Source of the DNA: Chrysoperla carnea
Taxonomy: Eukaryota; Arthropoda; Insecta; Neuroptera; Chrysopidae
Assembly: GCF_905475395.1 (NCBI RefSeq)
Contig: NC_058342.1
Location: 6,483,501 to 6,547,500 of the forward strand
Direction of reading: 5' to 3'
DNA length: 64,000 nt
The position numbers and the translations under genes are program-made. This document shows positions 46,064-57,809 of the stretch, piece after piece; the first letter of the stretch is position 1; each line of letters begins with the position of its first letter. The notes beneath the pieces were generated by a model, which was given only the letters and a program-made list of their open reading frames with translations, was not told where the DNA came from and ran no database searches.

Positions 46064-49035
46064 TTTAAAATTTGAAATTAACGAATTCATGCCTGCCAAG
46101 GAGGGAGAGAGGATACAGGATTTACACCCCAGAGCCTCCCATCTCCTTGAGAGACATAAATCTTCACAAGGCAGCTACGTCTTTTGAAGAAAGTTCACTG
46201 ACTTGTGGCCGTGTAGTCTGTACGTCCGTCAGTCAACGCGACGTCCGTTTGTCCGTCTGTCTTCCGAGTCGGTGGTACGTAAGTCTGTCTGATGTCCTGG
46301 TCAAGCAGGCTCCGTCCCTGCACCGCAGCGATGTGGAACCTACTAAAAGAAAGAAAAAAAAAAGAAAAAAGAAACTTCAAGGGCTGTTACTTGAAGACAG
46401 TCTGATGCGATCTCAATGTACGAAGGGTGCCTATAATGACAGCCTTCTGCATGGAAGAGATAAGGTGACGAAGATGTGACCTGCAGACCGGAATTTGAGA
46501 TAGATTTGTCTCGAGAGTGGGACGAATTCCGCCTAGGCAACCGATAATGAGGACAACCATTTTGACTGAGTAGCCAGGGTGTAGTTGTCGTAGTTCTTGT
46601 AAGAGATCAAGATATTTAGTCCGTTTTTGCTCCTCCTTCGTGACTATGTTCGTTTCTGCAGGCGCAGAGAACTCGATGACGTACATAGTCTTAGATAAGA
46701 TATCCTGGAGCACTATATCAGGCTTAGTAGCAGAGAGCTGCCTGGTAGTTGGGAACGAGAAATTCCAGAAAATAATGCATTTCTCGTTCTTGACGACGGA
46801 CTCGATCTCGCCTGGAGCATATGGTAGGACTGGCGTAGGGTCCACTTCATACTTGTCTCAAGAAGTAGTACAGCACGCGGAGGGCAGCGTTATGGCGATG
46901 TATGTAGGTGTTCGTGGCATAAGAAGGACATGCCGAGATGAGGTGCATCAGCGTCTCCGGCTGAGATTTGCACGCTCTGCACATAGTGGTGGAGACTGCT
47001 TCTTTACATACATACTTTTGGTGAGTTAGCGTCGCTATCACACCATCTTGGGCAGCGATGATAAAGCCTTCTGTTTCGGACTTGAGTCCAGCTGATCGAA
47101 GAAAAGAGAATGTAAGATCAACGGAAAGACTACAGGTGTCTAGATGACGGTAGAACATTCCCTGATGGTCACGATTCCGATGATCTTCGAAGAGGGAGCG
47201 TATTTCAGCTCGTTTAACAGCTGAACGAAGTCGAGATTTGGAGAGAAGAACCACGTTATCATCAAGATCACGATTAGACGGATCAAAAGCAAGGCCCAAT
47301 TTAGACGCCGCATGTTGTGCTGCAGAGAACAAGAATGCTCCTTTACCCTGTAACTCATGATCGCGCACGAGTTCCATAAAAGAGTCTGAACTATTTATGA
47401 CCTGACAAGCTATTCCTTAAACTACCCTATCATGTAGACATTCAACGGATAGGAGACCTCTTCCTCCTTGCTGGCGTGGGAGGTAATAACGCGGTACAGA
47501 AGCACGTGGGTGCAAACTACGATTGACGTTCATGAGTTTGTGAGTGCCTCTGTCAAGTTCCTTAAGCTCCTCTATTGTCCATTTGATGGAACCAAAAGAA
47601 TAGAGAAGGATGGGTATTGCAAGCATATTAGTAGCACGGATCCCAGACAATTCTGATTGCCAGATTTGTCGAAGACGGTGCCTATACCTGCCGCGAAGAG
47701 CTTCCTTGACAGTAGACACACTTTGAATGTGGTTTTCAACGACACCCAAATATGTGTAGAGCTCTTCTTCATCGAGATGATTCACGATGCTTCCATCTGT
47801 GAGCTGCACGTCTGCATCGTAATCGGAGACACGACCCCTCTTACAATGAATGACGGCACATTTATCAAGTCCGAATTCCATGCCAATAGCCTTCGTGTAC
47901 TGATGGACAGCTTTGAGAGCTTGAGATAGACTGCTCTCAGAAGAAGCATAAAGTTTTAGGTCATCCATATAGAATAGATGAGTTACCTGATCTTCCTATC
48001 TGTCGGGAGACCACAACGGTAACCAGTTTCTTCTCGCAAGCGCAAGGAAAGGGGCATAAGGGAGATGCAGAATAAAAGCGGGCTAAGGCTGTCGCCTTGA
48101 TAGACACCACGCTTATACGTTACCAGATCTGTTGAGACAGTACGTTTACCACATCTAATGGTAAACTTGGTCTTCCACAAAGGTAACAGCTCTTCGATGC
48201 ATCTGATGATATCGGGGTGAATTTTCAAGCATTTGAGCAGCACCAATATGAGTTGGTGAGAGGTAGTGTCAAATGCTTTCCTATAATCCACCCAGGCCAT
48301 ACTCAGGTCGCGTTGATAGTGACGAGCGTCTTGACAGATACATCTGTCAACAAGAAGATTATCTTTGCAACCTGATATACCTCGTTTGGAGCCGCGTTGC
48401 TCGTATATCATCTGCCAAACCGGTTCTATGGTTGTGAGTATGCGTTCATTAAGAATGGAGGTGAACGCTTTGTACACGGTATTGAGACATGTAATCGGGC
48501 GATAATTGCTCGGAACTGAAAGGTCTCTTTTCTTGGGAATCAAAACTGTTCGTCCTTCCGCGAACCACGTTGGAAAGGTCCCGTACCCAAGGATGTATGA
48601 AGTAAAGTGCCTAGCAAGATGCGCGTGTGTGGAAGTTAAACGTTTCCACCAGAAGTTGGACACAGCATCCATGCCAGGCGCCGAATGATTCTTCTTGCCT
48701 TTGAAAGCAAGGGATACTTCATCAGCGGTAACAGATGTTAGGACCGCTTGTTCTGCTAGGCGCGCGTTGCAGAACCTTTCGAACAGTTTGATTGGTCTTA
48801 TATTTTTATCTACACTGGTCGACTTTTCATATAAATCACGCCAGTAGCCATCGATTTGCTCTATCGAAGGTGGATTCTCGACGAGAGAAGGGGGTTTTGC
48901 AAATAAACGGGAAGGATTCGATACAAAGATCTTGTTCTCTCGAATACACTTCTCGCGTTTAACTAGCTTTTTCCGAGCGAGAGCTAGTGCACGTATCTTT
49001 TCAATGTTTCGCTGCTTGATAGTGAGCAGGATACC
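46064..49035 (-). mobile_element. R4/Dong-like family 1, copy C (5'-truncated)
   Basis: The 3' end matches copies A, B and D. The copy stops at 49035, inside the region upstream of RT, and is followed directly by TTA repeats. Truncation at the 5' end is the usual result of incomplete target-primed reverse transcription. Frames on the minus strand are 48672-47983 (RT core), 47968-47417 (YMDD and thumb), 47377-46847 (CCHC) and 46845-46387 (endonuclease). They are separated by a frame shift near 47980, TAA at 47417-47419 in the Leu codon that copy A keeps, and a two-base deletion near 46850. The Glu codon mutated in A and D is intact. Confidence 0.9.
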
Positions 49036-49051
49036 TATTATTATTATTATT
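49036..49051. repeat. (TTA)n between copy C and element E
   Basis: Sixteen bases of TTA repeats. Confidence 0.9.
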
Positions 49052-52000
49052 GTCTCATCTATTTCATAGCAGGGCTGAGCCCGATTTAGTTTACCGCACG
49101 GACACAGTCAAGTGACGGTAAACTGTTTTTTCCTTGTTCTGGTCTGTCATGTGAACCGGAGAATGTGTGTGAGTGTGCGTGTATATTTGTGAGGGTATTT
49201 TTGTTCTTGTAGTGCGTATAAATGTATGTATGTTTATTGTGTTCAGCGACCTCGCCTTTTGGGTGATGTGTGTGGTGTTGTATTGTGCTGTGCTCGCTTT
49301 CGCGTTCGATGAGCGATTGGGACGTTCTCCGTCGATTTTGAATAGTGTGCAATTTGGCCATGTGTGAGTCTTGTGAGTCTTACAATGGGTGAAGTGTTTT
49401 GTGTGAGGTTTTGATTTATTGGTGGTGGTACGTGTATGGGTGTTGTGGTTAATAAAGTTATACTATGTTGTGTTTCTTGTGAAGTGTTTTGTGTTTTGTT
49501 TGAGACATCTGATGGTCTTGATATTTGATCTTGTGTGAGGCTTGTTAACCGAGCAATGGGTGGTGTGTTATGTGTTTCGTTTCGATAAAGTGGGGGTGGT
49601 GCGTGTATGAGTGCTGTTGTAGTGTAAGTAATGATGTTGTGTTGTGATGAGTTTGTTTCTTGTGTATTGTTTTGTGTTTGGTTTGGAGAATGTGCTGATG
49701 TTGCGTGTGTGAGTGTTGTTGTAGATGTGCTGTGTTGTGTCGGGTATATTTCTTGCGTTATGTTTTGTGTGTGTAACTGTGTGTTGTGTGAGTGCTGGTG
49801 TGAAGTTTCCGTGTTTGGCATGAGTGTGTTTGCATTGGTCGGAGAGTATGTTGTGTTTGTTGTTGTTTGTTGAGCAGTGGTTAATGTTTGTGTTTGGAGA
49901 GTGCTGTGTCCCATAGAGAGAAACTTTCTCACTATACGGCAAGTATTAATTATAACTGCCTTTTGTAATTGTATGTATGTGTTTTTGTGTAGTTCATGTG
50001 TATGCAGACTGTTGTGAAGTGTTGTTGGTATGACGCCTATTGAGCTTAGTATCACCGGAACGACAACAACTGTTGTCATTTTCCATTGATTCCTCAGATC
50101 GACAGCTAGATCGGTGTATTTTGTTAGTTTTTCAGTGTGTGTAGACTGAAGGTTGTGTGTGTTGGGTACTGCAATGTCTATGAGGAATGTGGTTTTTGTG
50201 TGTTTGTGTATAAGTGTAATGTCTGGCCTGTTGTAGTGTACCGCCTTGTCTGTGATAATTGTTCTATCCCAATATAATTTGTGCGTGTTGTTTTCGAGAA
50301 TTGAAGATGGAGTGTATTTGTAGTATGGTGAGTTGTCTGTTGTGAGTTTGTGTTTTATGGCGAGTTTTTGGTGTATTATTTTTGCTACCTGATCGTGTCT
50401 GTGTTTGTAATCTGTTTGGGTAAGACGTGAGCATGCTGATGTAATGTGTTGTATTGTTTCTGGTTTTTGTCGACATTGCCGACATAGGTCTGTTTGTTGT
50501 GCGTTGTCTTTGAGTATGTGTTTTTTGTAATTCAGTGTATGTATGATTTGATCCTGTATTGCAAACATGAAGCCCTCGGTTTCCGGAAAGATATTACACT
50601 TGGTCAACCAGGCTTGCGAAGCCTCTCGGTCAATACAGTCGTGACTAAGCTCATGAAAATACCTTCCATGTAAAACCTTCGTTTTCCATGTCTGCATGTT
50701 TGTGGATGTGTGTTGTGTTTTGGTTGGTGGAAGAGAGTGTTGTGTTGTGTGCATGTTAAGTGGCGTGTATGACTTGTCTGCGGATGTTATGGCATTGTGT
50801 AAGTGTGATGTGTGTGTTTTAGATTGGAAGTACTCGCGTAGGCTATGGAGCTGGCGATCGTGTAATAGTTGGATATCTGTGAGACCACGTCCTCCTAAAG
50901 ACCGTGGTAAAACCAACCTGGCTGATGATGAGTGTATGTGGTGTATTCTGTGTTTTGTCATGATTGTTCGTGTTTTAATTTGTATGTTTTTAATGTCTGT
51001 GTTTGTCCACTTTATGATTCCGAAGGAATATGTGAGAAATGGTGTAGCGTATGTGTTGATGGCTCTAACGGTATTTCTACCATCAAGACCACTTTTGAGT
51101 ATGTTTTGAATTCTTTGTATGTAGTGTTGTGTAAGTGTTTGTTTTATATCTGTGTGTGGGATGCCTTGTGATTGCAGCACACCAAGATAGCTGTAAAATT
51201 GTCCCTCCTCCATGGGGCTAATGACACCACCATTTTGCAGGTCAAATAAAACAGGCGTTCCTGGGTCAGCATGTATGTGTTGTGTTTTGCATTTGTCAGT
51301 ACCGAATTCCATCCGGATGTCAGCAGAGAATATTTCAGTCAGTCGCATTAAATGTGTTAATTGTGTTTGTGTGGAGGCATACAGTTTCAAGTCATCCATG
51401 TAAAAAAGGTGAGATATTTTATGGAATTCTTTGTCGAACTTTACCTTGAAACCGCATCCCGAATCTGTGAGTATATGTGATAGTGGATTAAGAGCGAGAC
51501 AGAACCAAAGGGGGCTCAATGAGTCTCCCTGGAAGATACCTCGTCTAATGTGTATGGTATCTGTGGTAATGGTCGTGCTATTGTGTGTTAAATTTAGAGT
51601 GGTTGTCCATAACGACATGGCGTGTGTTAAAAATTGTATAATGTGTTCGTCAATTTTGTATGAATTCAATACTCTCTGAAGCCAGGAATGCGGCACGGAA
51701 TCAAATGCTTTTTTGTAATCTATGTAAGCTGTGTACATGCTTCTGTTGTTGTGTTTGGCCTGTTCGGTCACCACCGAGTCTATAATGAGTTGCTCCTTAC
51801 AACCTCTTGATAGTTTCCGACAGCCCTTTTGCTCCTCTGCGAGAATGTTGTTGTCTGTAATGAGTGTGTAAATTTTTTGTGTGATGCATGAAGGGATTAA
51901 CTTGTATAGTGTAGATAGACATGTGATGGGTCTGTATTTTGTTGGATTTATTGCATCGTTATCCTTCGGTATCATATAAGTGATGCCCTTCATTAGAAAA

Positions 52001-53342
52001 GGAGGTGTTGTGTGAGGGTGTTGTATGAATTTTGTAAAATGTCTTGCGAGGTGTTCGTGTGTGCATGTAAAGTGTTTCAGCCAATAGTTGTGTATTTGAT
52101 CCACGCCAGGGCTCTTCCAATTGTGTAAGTGTTGTGTAGCGTTGTGTATGTCTTTTGTAGTAATTGTTGTTTTTGTCATGAGTGTAATGTTGTTTGTTTT
52201 GTGGATTTCGTCTCCGATCCAACAGGTTTCAACATTGTGCTGAACTTCCTCGGACCAAAGACCAGACCAATATGTAAAAAGTGAGTGTTCTGTGGGTGGT
52301 TGTGTATCGTGCTGTGGTGTGTTGTTGTGTGTGAGTGATCGGTAGAAAAACTTTTGGTTGTATTGGAATTGAGTGTTGTGTATTTTTCGTTTGTGTGCAG
52401 CTTTGTATCGTTTGAGTCGTGTAGAGTATACAGTGAGTTTTTGGTGTAGGGTATCCCTAAATTCCTCTAGAGCGGTGTTATGTACATCGTATTTGGAGTG
52501 TATTCTGTATGTTGTTTTGATGTTTTGTATGTGTTTGGTGAGTTTTTGTGTACGCGTTCCTTGTATGTATTGTGTGATCCGGCCTAGGTCCCGCCTTATA
52601 CTCGTAATACGAGAATTTAAACGCTTTTCCCAAGCCGGTACGCGTGTTTGTGAAGTGCGTGTGTTTCGTATGTTTAAGGGTGATGTTACCTTGAGACCAT
52701 TACACCTAACTGCTGCAATAGCTCCGCAGTAAATGATGTTGTGTAAATCTGTAAATGTTGTGTCCTGTGATAAGTATTGTGGTAAAATGTAATTGTTAAG
52801 CGTGTTGACTATGTTGGTGAGATTGCGTGAATGGTGTAGTTTTGGTAGTTTGTGTTTCTGTGTGGGGTCTAAATTTGTGAATTCCGCCAATGCAGTGTTA
52901 AGTGAGTTTTGGATATGTGTGATGGATGTGTTATCGTTGCTATTGTTACTATTGTTATTTTTGACTGTTTGTGTTGTCTGTGTGTCCATGTGTATTATGC
53001 CTGTGTTGTGTATGGTGTGTATTTGGTGGTGAACTTGTTGTCTAATTTGATTTTGTATTGTAAGGGGAATGAGTGTATGTGTGATAATTGTCCGGCGTTG
53101 ATCGGCGAGTCGCTGTTCTGTGATGTGTGTAAGCTTTGTGTATTTTTGTGTGAATTGTTGGTATAGTTTTTGTCTGTATCCGGTTTTATCCTGTTCAAGT
53201 CGGGTCACTTCCAGGTAGGTTCGCAGTATGAACTGATTCATTTCGTCTGTCCACTTCATGCGTCTCCTGGAAGAATTGTCTGCGGTGGCAACATCCACAG
53301 GCAAATCATCACGGGTGTCTCGTCCGTCGTCGGCTGTAGCTT
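49052..53342 (-). mobile_element. R4/Dong-like family 2, element E (full length)
   Basis: Bordered by (TTA)n. The minus-strand 3' end is the reverse complement of GTCTCATCTATTTCATAGC at 49052; the 5' end is near 53342. The same 3' end recurs as a stub at 53374-53418. Organisation matches family 1, but the nucleotide sequence is not alignable by eye and codon use differs (T/G-rich on the plus strand). Confidence 0.92.
49243..53304 (-). CDS. R4/Dong-like element E single ORF, intact, 1,353 aa or longer
   Basis: The uninterrupted frame starts at TTG 53304 or ATG 53259, but is open to the 5' end (EATADDGRDT). Residues ~16-75 are a Myb-like DNA-binding region (MKWTDEMNQFILRTY). RT includes KYRPITCLSTLY, AYIDYKKAFDSVPHSW, FQGDSLSPLWFC and FYMDDLKLYA (~635). 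A CCHC motif lies near 943-960 (CRQCRQKPETIQHITSAC). The PD-(D/E)xK-type endonuclease follows from ~1026 (RPDITL, FLIDIAVPN, EKLTKYTDL). The last ~200 residues are rich in Thr, Gln, Asn and His, with two copies of a PPI(A/V)RLT(S/R)LT motif and a basic end (SPKRRGR). The protein should cut TAA repeats and reverse-transcribe element RNA there. Confidence 0.93.
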   Translation of the reverse strand: MPVDVATADNSSRRRMKWTDEMNQFILRTYLEVTRLEQDKTGYRQKLYQQFTQKYTKLTHITEQRLADQRRTIITHTLIPLTIQNQIRQQVHHQIHTIHNTGIIHMDTQTTQTVKNNNSNNSNDNTSITHIQNSLNTALAEFTNLDPTQKHKLPKLHHSRNLTNIVNTLNNYILPQYLSQDTTFTDLHNIIYCGAIAAVRCNGLKVTSPLNIRNTRTSQTRVPAWEKRLNSRITSIRRDLGRITQYIQGTRTQKLTKHIQNIKTTYRIHSKYDVHNTALEEFRDTLHQKLTVYSTRLKRYKAAHKRKIHNTQFQYNQKFFYRSLTHNNTPQHDTQPPTEHSLFTYWSGLWSEEVQHNVETCWIGDEIHKTNNITLMTKTTITTKDIHNATQHLHNWKSPGVDQIHNYWLKHFTCTHEHLARHFTKFIQHPHTTPPFLMKGITYMIPKDNDAINPTKYRPITCLSTLYKLIPSCITQKIYTLITDNNILAEEQKGCRKLSRGCKEQLIIDSVVTEQAKHNNRSMYTAYIDYKKAFDSVPHSWLQRVLNSYKIDEHIIQFLTHAMSLWTTTLNLTHNSTTITTDTIHIRRGIFQGDSLSPLWFCLALNPLSHILTDSGCGFKVKFDKEFHKISHLFYMDDLKLYASTQTQLTHLMRLTEIFSADIRMEFGTDKCKTQHIHADPGTPVLFDLQNGGVISPMEEGQFYSYLGVLQSQGIPHTDIKQTLTQHYIQRIQNILKSGLDGRNTVRAINTYATPFLTYSFGIIKWTNTDIKNIQIKTRTIMTKHRIHHIHSSSARLVLPRSLGGRGLTDIQLLHDRQLHSLREYFQSKTHTSHLHNAITSADKSYTPLNMHTTQHSLPPTKTQHTSTNMQTWKTKVLHGRYFHELSHDCIDREASQAWLTKCNIFPETEGFMFAIQDQIIHTLNYKKHILKDNAQQTDLCRQCRQKPETIQHITSACSRLTQTDYKHRHDQVAKIIHQKLAIKHKLTTDNSPYYKYTPSSILENNTHKLYWDRTIITDKAVHYNRPDITLIHKHTKTTFLIDIAVPNTHNLQSTHTEKLTKYTDLAVDLRNQWKMTTVVVVPVILSSIGVIPTTLHNSLHTHELHKNTYIQLQKAVIINTCRIVRKFLSMGHSTLQTQTLTTAQQTTTNTTYSPTNANTLMPNTETSHQHSHNTQLHTQNITQEIYPTQHSTSTTTLTHATSAHSPNQTQNNTQETNSSQHNIITYTTTALIHAPPPLYRNETHNTPPIARLTSLTQDQISRPSDVSNKTQNTSQETQHSITLLTTTPIHVPPPINQNLTQNTSPIVRLTRLTHGQIAHYSKSTENVPIAHRTRKRAQHNTTPHTSPKRRGR

Positions 53343-53373
53343 CTTTATTATTATTATTATTATTATTATTATT
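53343..53373. repeat. (TTA)n between element E and its stub
   Basis: 31 bp of TTA repeats. Confidence 0.93.
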
Positions 53374-53418
53374 GTCTCATCTATTTCATAGCAGGGCTGA
53401 GCCCGATTTAGTTTACCG
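53374..53418 (-). mobile_element. 45-bp stub of element E 3' end
   Basis: Identical to 49052-49096 (GTCTCATCTATTTC... through TTTACCG). It is flanked by (TTA)n on the left and by GTGATATTATT on the right. It looks like an insertion in which reverse transcription stopped after 45 bp. Confidence 0.88.
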
Positions 53419-53422
53419 GTGA

Positions 53423-53469
<47 letters not shown>
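53419..53469. repeat. (TTA)n between the E stub and copy D
   Basis: Mostly ATT/TTA repeats, starting with GTGATA. Confidence 0.9.
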
Positions 53470-53471
<2 letters not shown>

Positions 53472-56400
53472 TAAAATTTGAAATTAACGAATTCATGCCT
53501 GCCAAGGAGGGAGAGAGGATACAGGATTTACACCCCAGAGCCTCCCATCTCCTTGAGAGACATAAATCTTCACAAGGCAGCTACGTCTTTTGAAGAAAGT
53601 TCACTGACTTGTGGCCGTGTAGTCTGTACGTCCGTCAGTCCACGCGACGTCCGTTGGTCCGCCTGTCTTCCGAGTCGGTGGTATAAGTCTGTCTAATGTC
53701 CTGGTCAAGCAGGCTCCGTCCCTGCACCGCAGCGATGTGGAACCTACTAAAAGAAAGAAAAGAAAAGAAAAAAGAAACTTCAAGGGCTGTTACTTGAAGA
53801 CAGTCTGATGCGATCTCAATGTACGAAGGGTGCCTATAATGACAGCCTTCTGCATAAAAGAGATAAGGTGACGAAGATGAGACCTGCAGACCGGAATTTG
53901 AGATAGATTCGTCTCGAGAGTGGGACGAATTCCGCCTAGGCAACCGATAATGAGGACAACCATTTTGACTGAGTAGCCAGGGTGTAGTTGTCGTAGTTCT
54001 TGTAAGAGATCAAGATATTTAGTCCGTTTTTGCTCCTCCTTCGTGACTATGTTCGTTTCTGCAGGCGCAGAGAACTCGATGACGTACATAGTCTTAGATG
54101 AGATATCCTGGAGCACTATATCAGGCTTAGTAGCAGAGAGCTGCCTGGTAGTTGGGAACGAGAAATTCCAGAAGATAATACATTTCTCGTTCTTGACGAC
54201 GGACTCGATCTCGCCTGGAGCATATGGTAGGACTGGCGTAGGGTCCACTTCATACTTGTGTCTCAAAAAGTAGTACAGCACGCGGAGGGCAGCGTTAGGG
54301 CGATGTGTGTAGGTGTTCGTGGCATAAGAAGGACATGCTGAGATGAGGTGCATCAGCGTCTCCGGGTGAGATTTGCACGCTCTGCACATAGTGGTGGAGA
54401 CTGCTTCTTTACATACATACTTTTGGTGAGTTAGCACGCCATCACACCATCTTGGGCAGCGATGATAAAGCCTTCTGTTTCGGACTTGAGTCCAGCTGAT
54501 CGAAGAAAAGAGAACGTAAGATCAACGGAAAGACTACAGGTGTCTAGATGACGGTAGAACATTCCCTGATGGTCACGATTCCGATGATCTTCGAAGAGGG
54601 AGCGTATTTCAGCTCGTTTCACAGCTGAACGAAGTCGAGATTTGGAGAGAAGGACTACGTTATCATCAAGATCACGATTAGACGGATCAAAAGCAAGGCC
54701 CAATTTAGACGCTGCATGTTGTGCTGCAGAGAACAAGAATGCTCCTTTACCCTGTAACTCATGATCGCGCACGAGTTCCATAAGAGGGTCAGAACTATTT
54801 ATGACCTGACAAGCTATTCCTTAAACTACCCTATCATGTAGACATTCAACGGATAGGAGACCTCTACCTCCTTGCTGGCGTGGGAGGTAATTACGCGGTA
54901 CAGAAGCACGTGGGTGCAAACTACGATTGACGTTCATGAGTTTGCGAGTACCTCTATCAAGTTCCTTAAGCTCCTCTATTGTCCATTTGATGGAACCAAA
55001 AAAATAGAGAAGGATGGGTATTGCAAGCATATTAGTAGCACGGATCTTATGGATCCCAGACAATTCTGATTGCCAGATTTGTCGAAGACGGTGCCTATAC
55101 CTGCCGCGAAGAGCTTCCTTGACAGTAGACACACTTTGAATGTGGTTTTATCCGACACCCAAATATGTGTAGAGCTCTTCTTCATCGAGATGTTTCACGA
55201 TGCTTCCATCTGTGAGTTGCACGTCTGCATCGTAATCAGGGACACGACCCCTCTTACAATGAATGACGGCACATTTATCAAGTCCGAATTCCATGCCAAT
55301 AGCCTTCGTGTACTGATGAACAGCTTTGAGAGCTTGAGATAGACTGCTCTCAGAAGAAGCATAAAGTTTCAGGTCATCCATATAGAATAGATGAGTTACC
55401 TGATGCTTCCTATCTGTCGGGGGACCACAACGGTAACCAGTTTCTTCTCGCAAGCGTAAGGAAAGGGGCATAAGGGAGATGCAGAATAAAAGCGGGCTAA
55501 GGCTGTCGCCTTGATAGACACCACGCTTATACGTTACCAGATCTGTTGAGACAGTACGTTTACCACATCTAGTGGTAAATTTGGTCTTCCACAAAGGTAA
55601 CAGCTCTTCAATGCATCTGATGATATCGGGGTGAATTTTCAAACATTTGAGCAGCACCAATATGAGTTGGTGAGAGGTAGTTTCAAATGCTTTCCTATAA
55701 TCCACCCAGGCCATACTCAGGTCGCGTTGATACTGACGGGCGTCTTGACAGATACATCTGTCAACAAGAAGATTATCTTTGCAACCTGATATACCTCGTT
55801 TGGAGCCGCGTTGCTCGTATATCATCTGCCAAACCGGTTCTATGGTTGTGAGTATGCGTTCATTAAGAATGGAGGTGAACGCTTTGTACACGGTATTGAG
55901 ACATGTAATCGGGCGATAATTGCTCGGAACTGAAAGGTCTCCTTTCTTGGGAATCAAAACTGTTCGTCCTTCCGCGAACCACGTTGGAAAGGTCCCGTAC
56001 CCAAGGATGTATGAAGTAAAGTGCCTAGCAAGATGTGCGTGTGTGGAAGTTAAACGTTTCCACCAGAAGTTGGACACAGCATCCATGCCAGGCGCCGAAT
56101 GATTCTTCTTGCCTTTGAAAGCAAGGGATACTCCATCAGCGGTAACAGATGTTAGGACCGCTTGTTTTGCTAGGCGCGCGTTGCAGAACCTTTCGAACAG
56201 TTTGATTGGTCTTATATTTTTATCTACACTAGTCGACTTTTCATATAAATCACGCCAGTAGCCATCGATTTGCTCTTTCGAAGGTGGATTCTCGACGATA
56301 GAAGGGGGTTTTGTAAATAAACGGGAAGGATTCGATACAAAGATCTTGTTCTCTCGAATACACTTCTCGCGTTTAACTAGCTTTTTCCGAGCGAGAGCTA

Positions 56401-57777
56401 GTGCACGTATCTTTTCAATGTTTTGCTGCTTGATAGTGAGCAGGATACCCTTGTTGAGTGTGTGGTGTTGGTGCCTGAGTTCACGCGCGAAGGCTCGCAC
56501 CTTTGGGGTGAAGGGTTTACCAGCTTTCTGGTACTCTAACACACACTCGATACGTGATACCGTCTTTCGAAGAGGGGTCAACTTGGAGTCAAGTTGCTCT
56601 ATACGCTTGCGTGTTTTCTCCTCGGCTGTCTCAGTAGACTTGGGGGCAGGAGAAAGAGCACACATTGCAGCATAGATGGAGCTATCGATTTCGAGTAGGC
56701 TACTTGTGTGATTTAGATGATCGTCGACGATCTGGTTGATTAAAGCAAGGTCTTGTGCTTTGGCAAACGTTTTTCGGTACTTGGGACGTTTGCGTTTGGA
56801 AAGGTCATTATCGGTTTTGAACAGGATATTTTGAAACCGTTCTTTAAGCTCTTCCAAACGAGTGTTTGGTGGCTCAGCAGGAAGGATCGGAGTTTCCTCT
56901 ACGTTCGCTTCCGTGGTCGAAGTGAGTGGCGTGGCTGTTTCCGCCGTTAACGCAGGTAGTGCTGGGATATCTTCGGGTATCAGAGGCGTAGGTGGTGAAG
57001 CCTCTAACACAGGTGGTGGTGGGGTGTTTTGACATACCCGATCCTGTGTCTCAGTATCAGACCTCTCACTTTCTAATACTGGCTCATCCTGTAGAATGAA
57101 CTACACCAATAGCAGCCGGCTCTATCTCATCACCTCGATTCACTTCCGCTTGCGTAGTCCTGCATCGTTTCTCTTGTCCTGTTCGGGGTTTGTCTAATAC
57201 GGTTTTTTTGAGACGGGATACTTGATCGCGCAGATGTTGCGATTTCATATGGGAAAGTTCGGGATGCTTTTCGCACCAGAGGGTGTGCATCCTGCCCATA
57301 TAGCCACTTCTAGATGGTTCACTTGCTTCGTAACAAGTGAGCAGGTCAGCCTTAAGTGCCTTCGTCCATTGAAAGCGCTGAGGACGACTGTTTTGTGTGC
57401 TCGCTCGACTTTCTTGAGAAGTGCCTTGAGATGGCTCTTCGTCGTCAGCGGCACGTCTAGTCTCCGGGACTAGCCTGGGATCCAAAGCCAAATTTGATTG
57501 CTCTCCCTCATATCCGTGAGAGCTACCCCCTATAGGTAAGGTAGAAGTGTCACCTGCAGGGGGGCGTGGTTCTGTAGGACTGAGTCGACTACTACCCGCC
57601 TGAGGACCGAAAAATCTGCTTCTCAAATTTGACATTTTTGGATTTGACTCATTTAGCTCCGCTGAGTCAGCACGGACCCACCTCGTTAGCCCATCACTTT
57701 GAGCGGAATTAATGGTTACCGGGTATGGCACGTGTCCTAGTGTTAGGCTCGGACGTGAGGTAAGGGATTGCCTGCCC
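53470..57777 (-). mobile_element. R4/Dong-like family 1, copy D (full length, decayed)
   Basis: Both termini match copies A and B. Compared with A it has an added ~36-bp segment near 57015-57050 (shared with B) and a deletion of about 45 bp near 57090 in the region between the Myb-like domain and RT. Confidence 0.92.
53790..57731 (-). pseudogene. R4/Dong-like ORF of copy D, broken
   Basis: The Myb-like part is open (57731-57084). A deletion shifts the frame, then the RT part is open (57010-55148) and ends at TAA 55148-55150, the same nonsense codon as copy A at 31817-31819. Then 55132-54821 ends at TAA 54821-54823 in a Leu codon, the same position as the stops in B and C. The endonuclease half follows in 54781-54431 and 54437-53790, separated by a small change near 54435. 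Non-functional. Confidence 0.88.

Positions 57778-57808
<31 letters not shown>
57778..57808. repeat. (TTA)n between copies D and F
   Basis: 31 bp of TTA repeats. Confidence 0.93.

Positions 57809-57809
<1 letters not shown>

Noticed and set aside
49173..53391. Many plus-strand Val/Cys-rich frames across element E
   Set aside because: They are antisense shadows of the intact minus-strand ORF.
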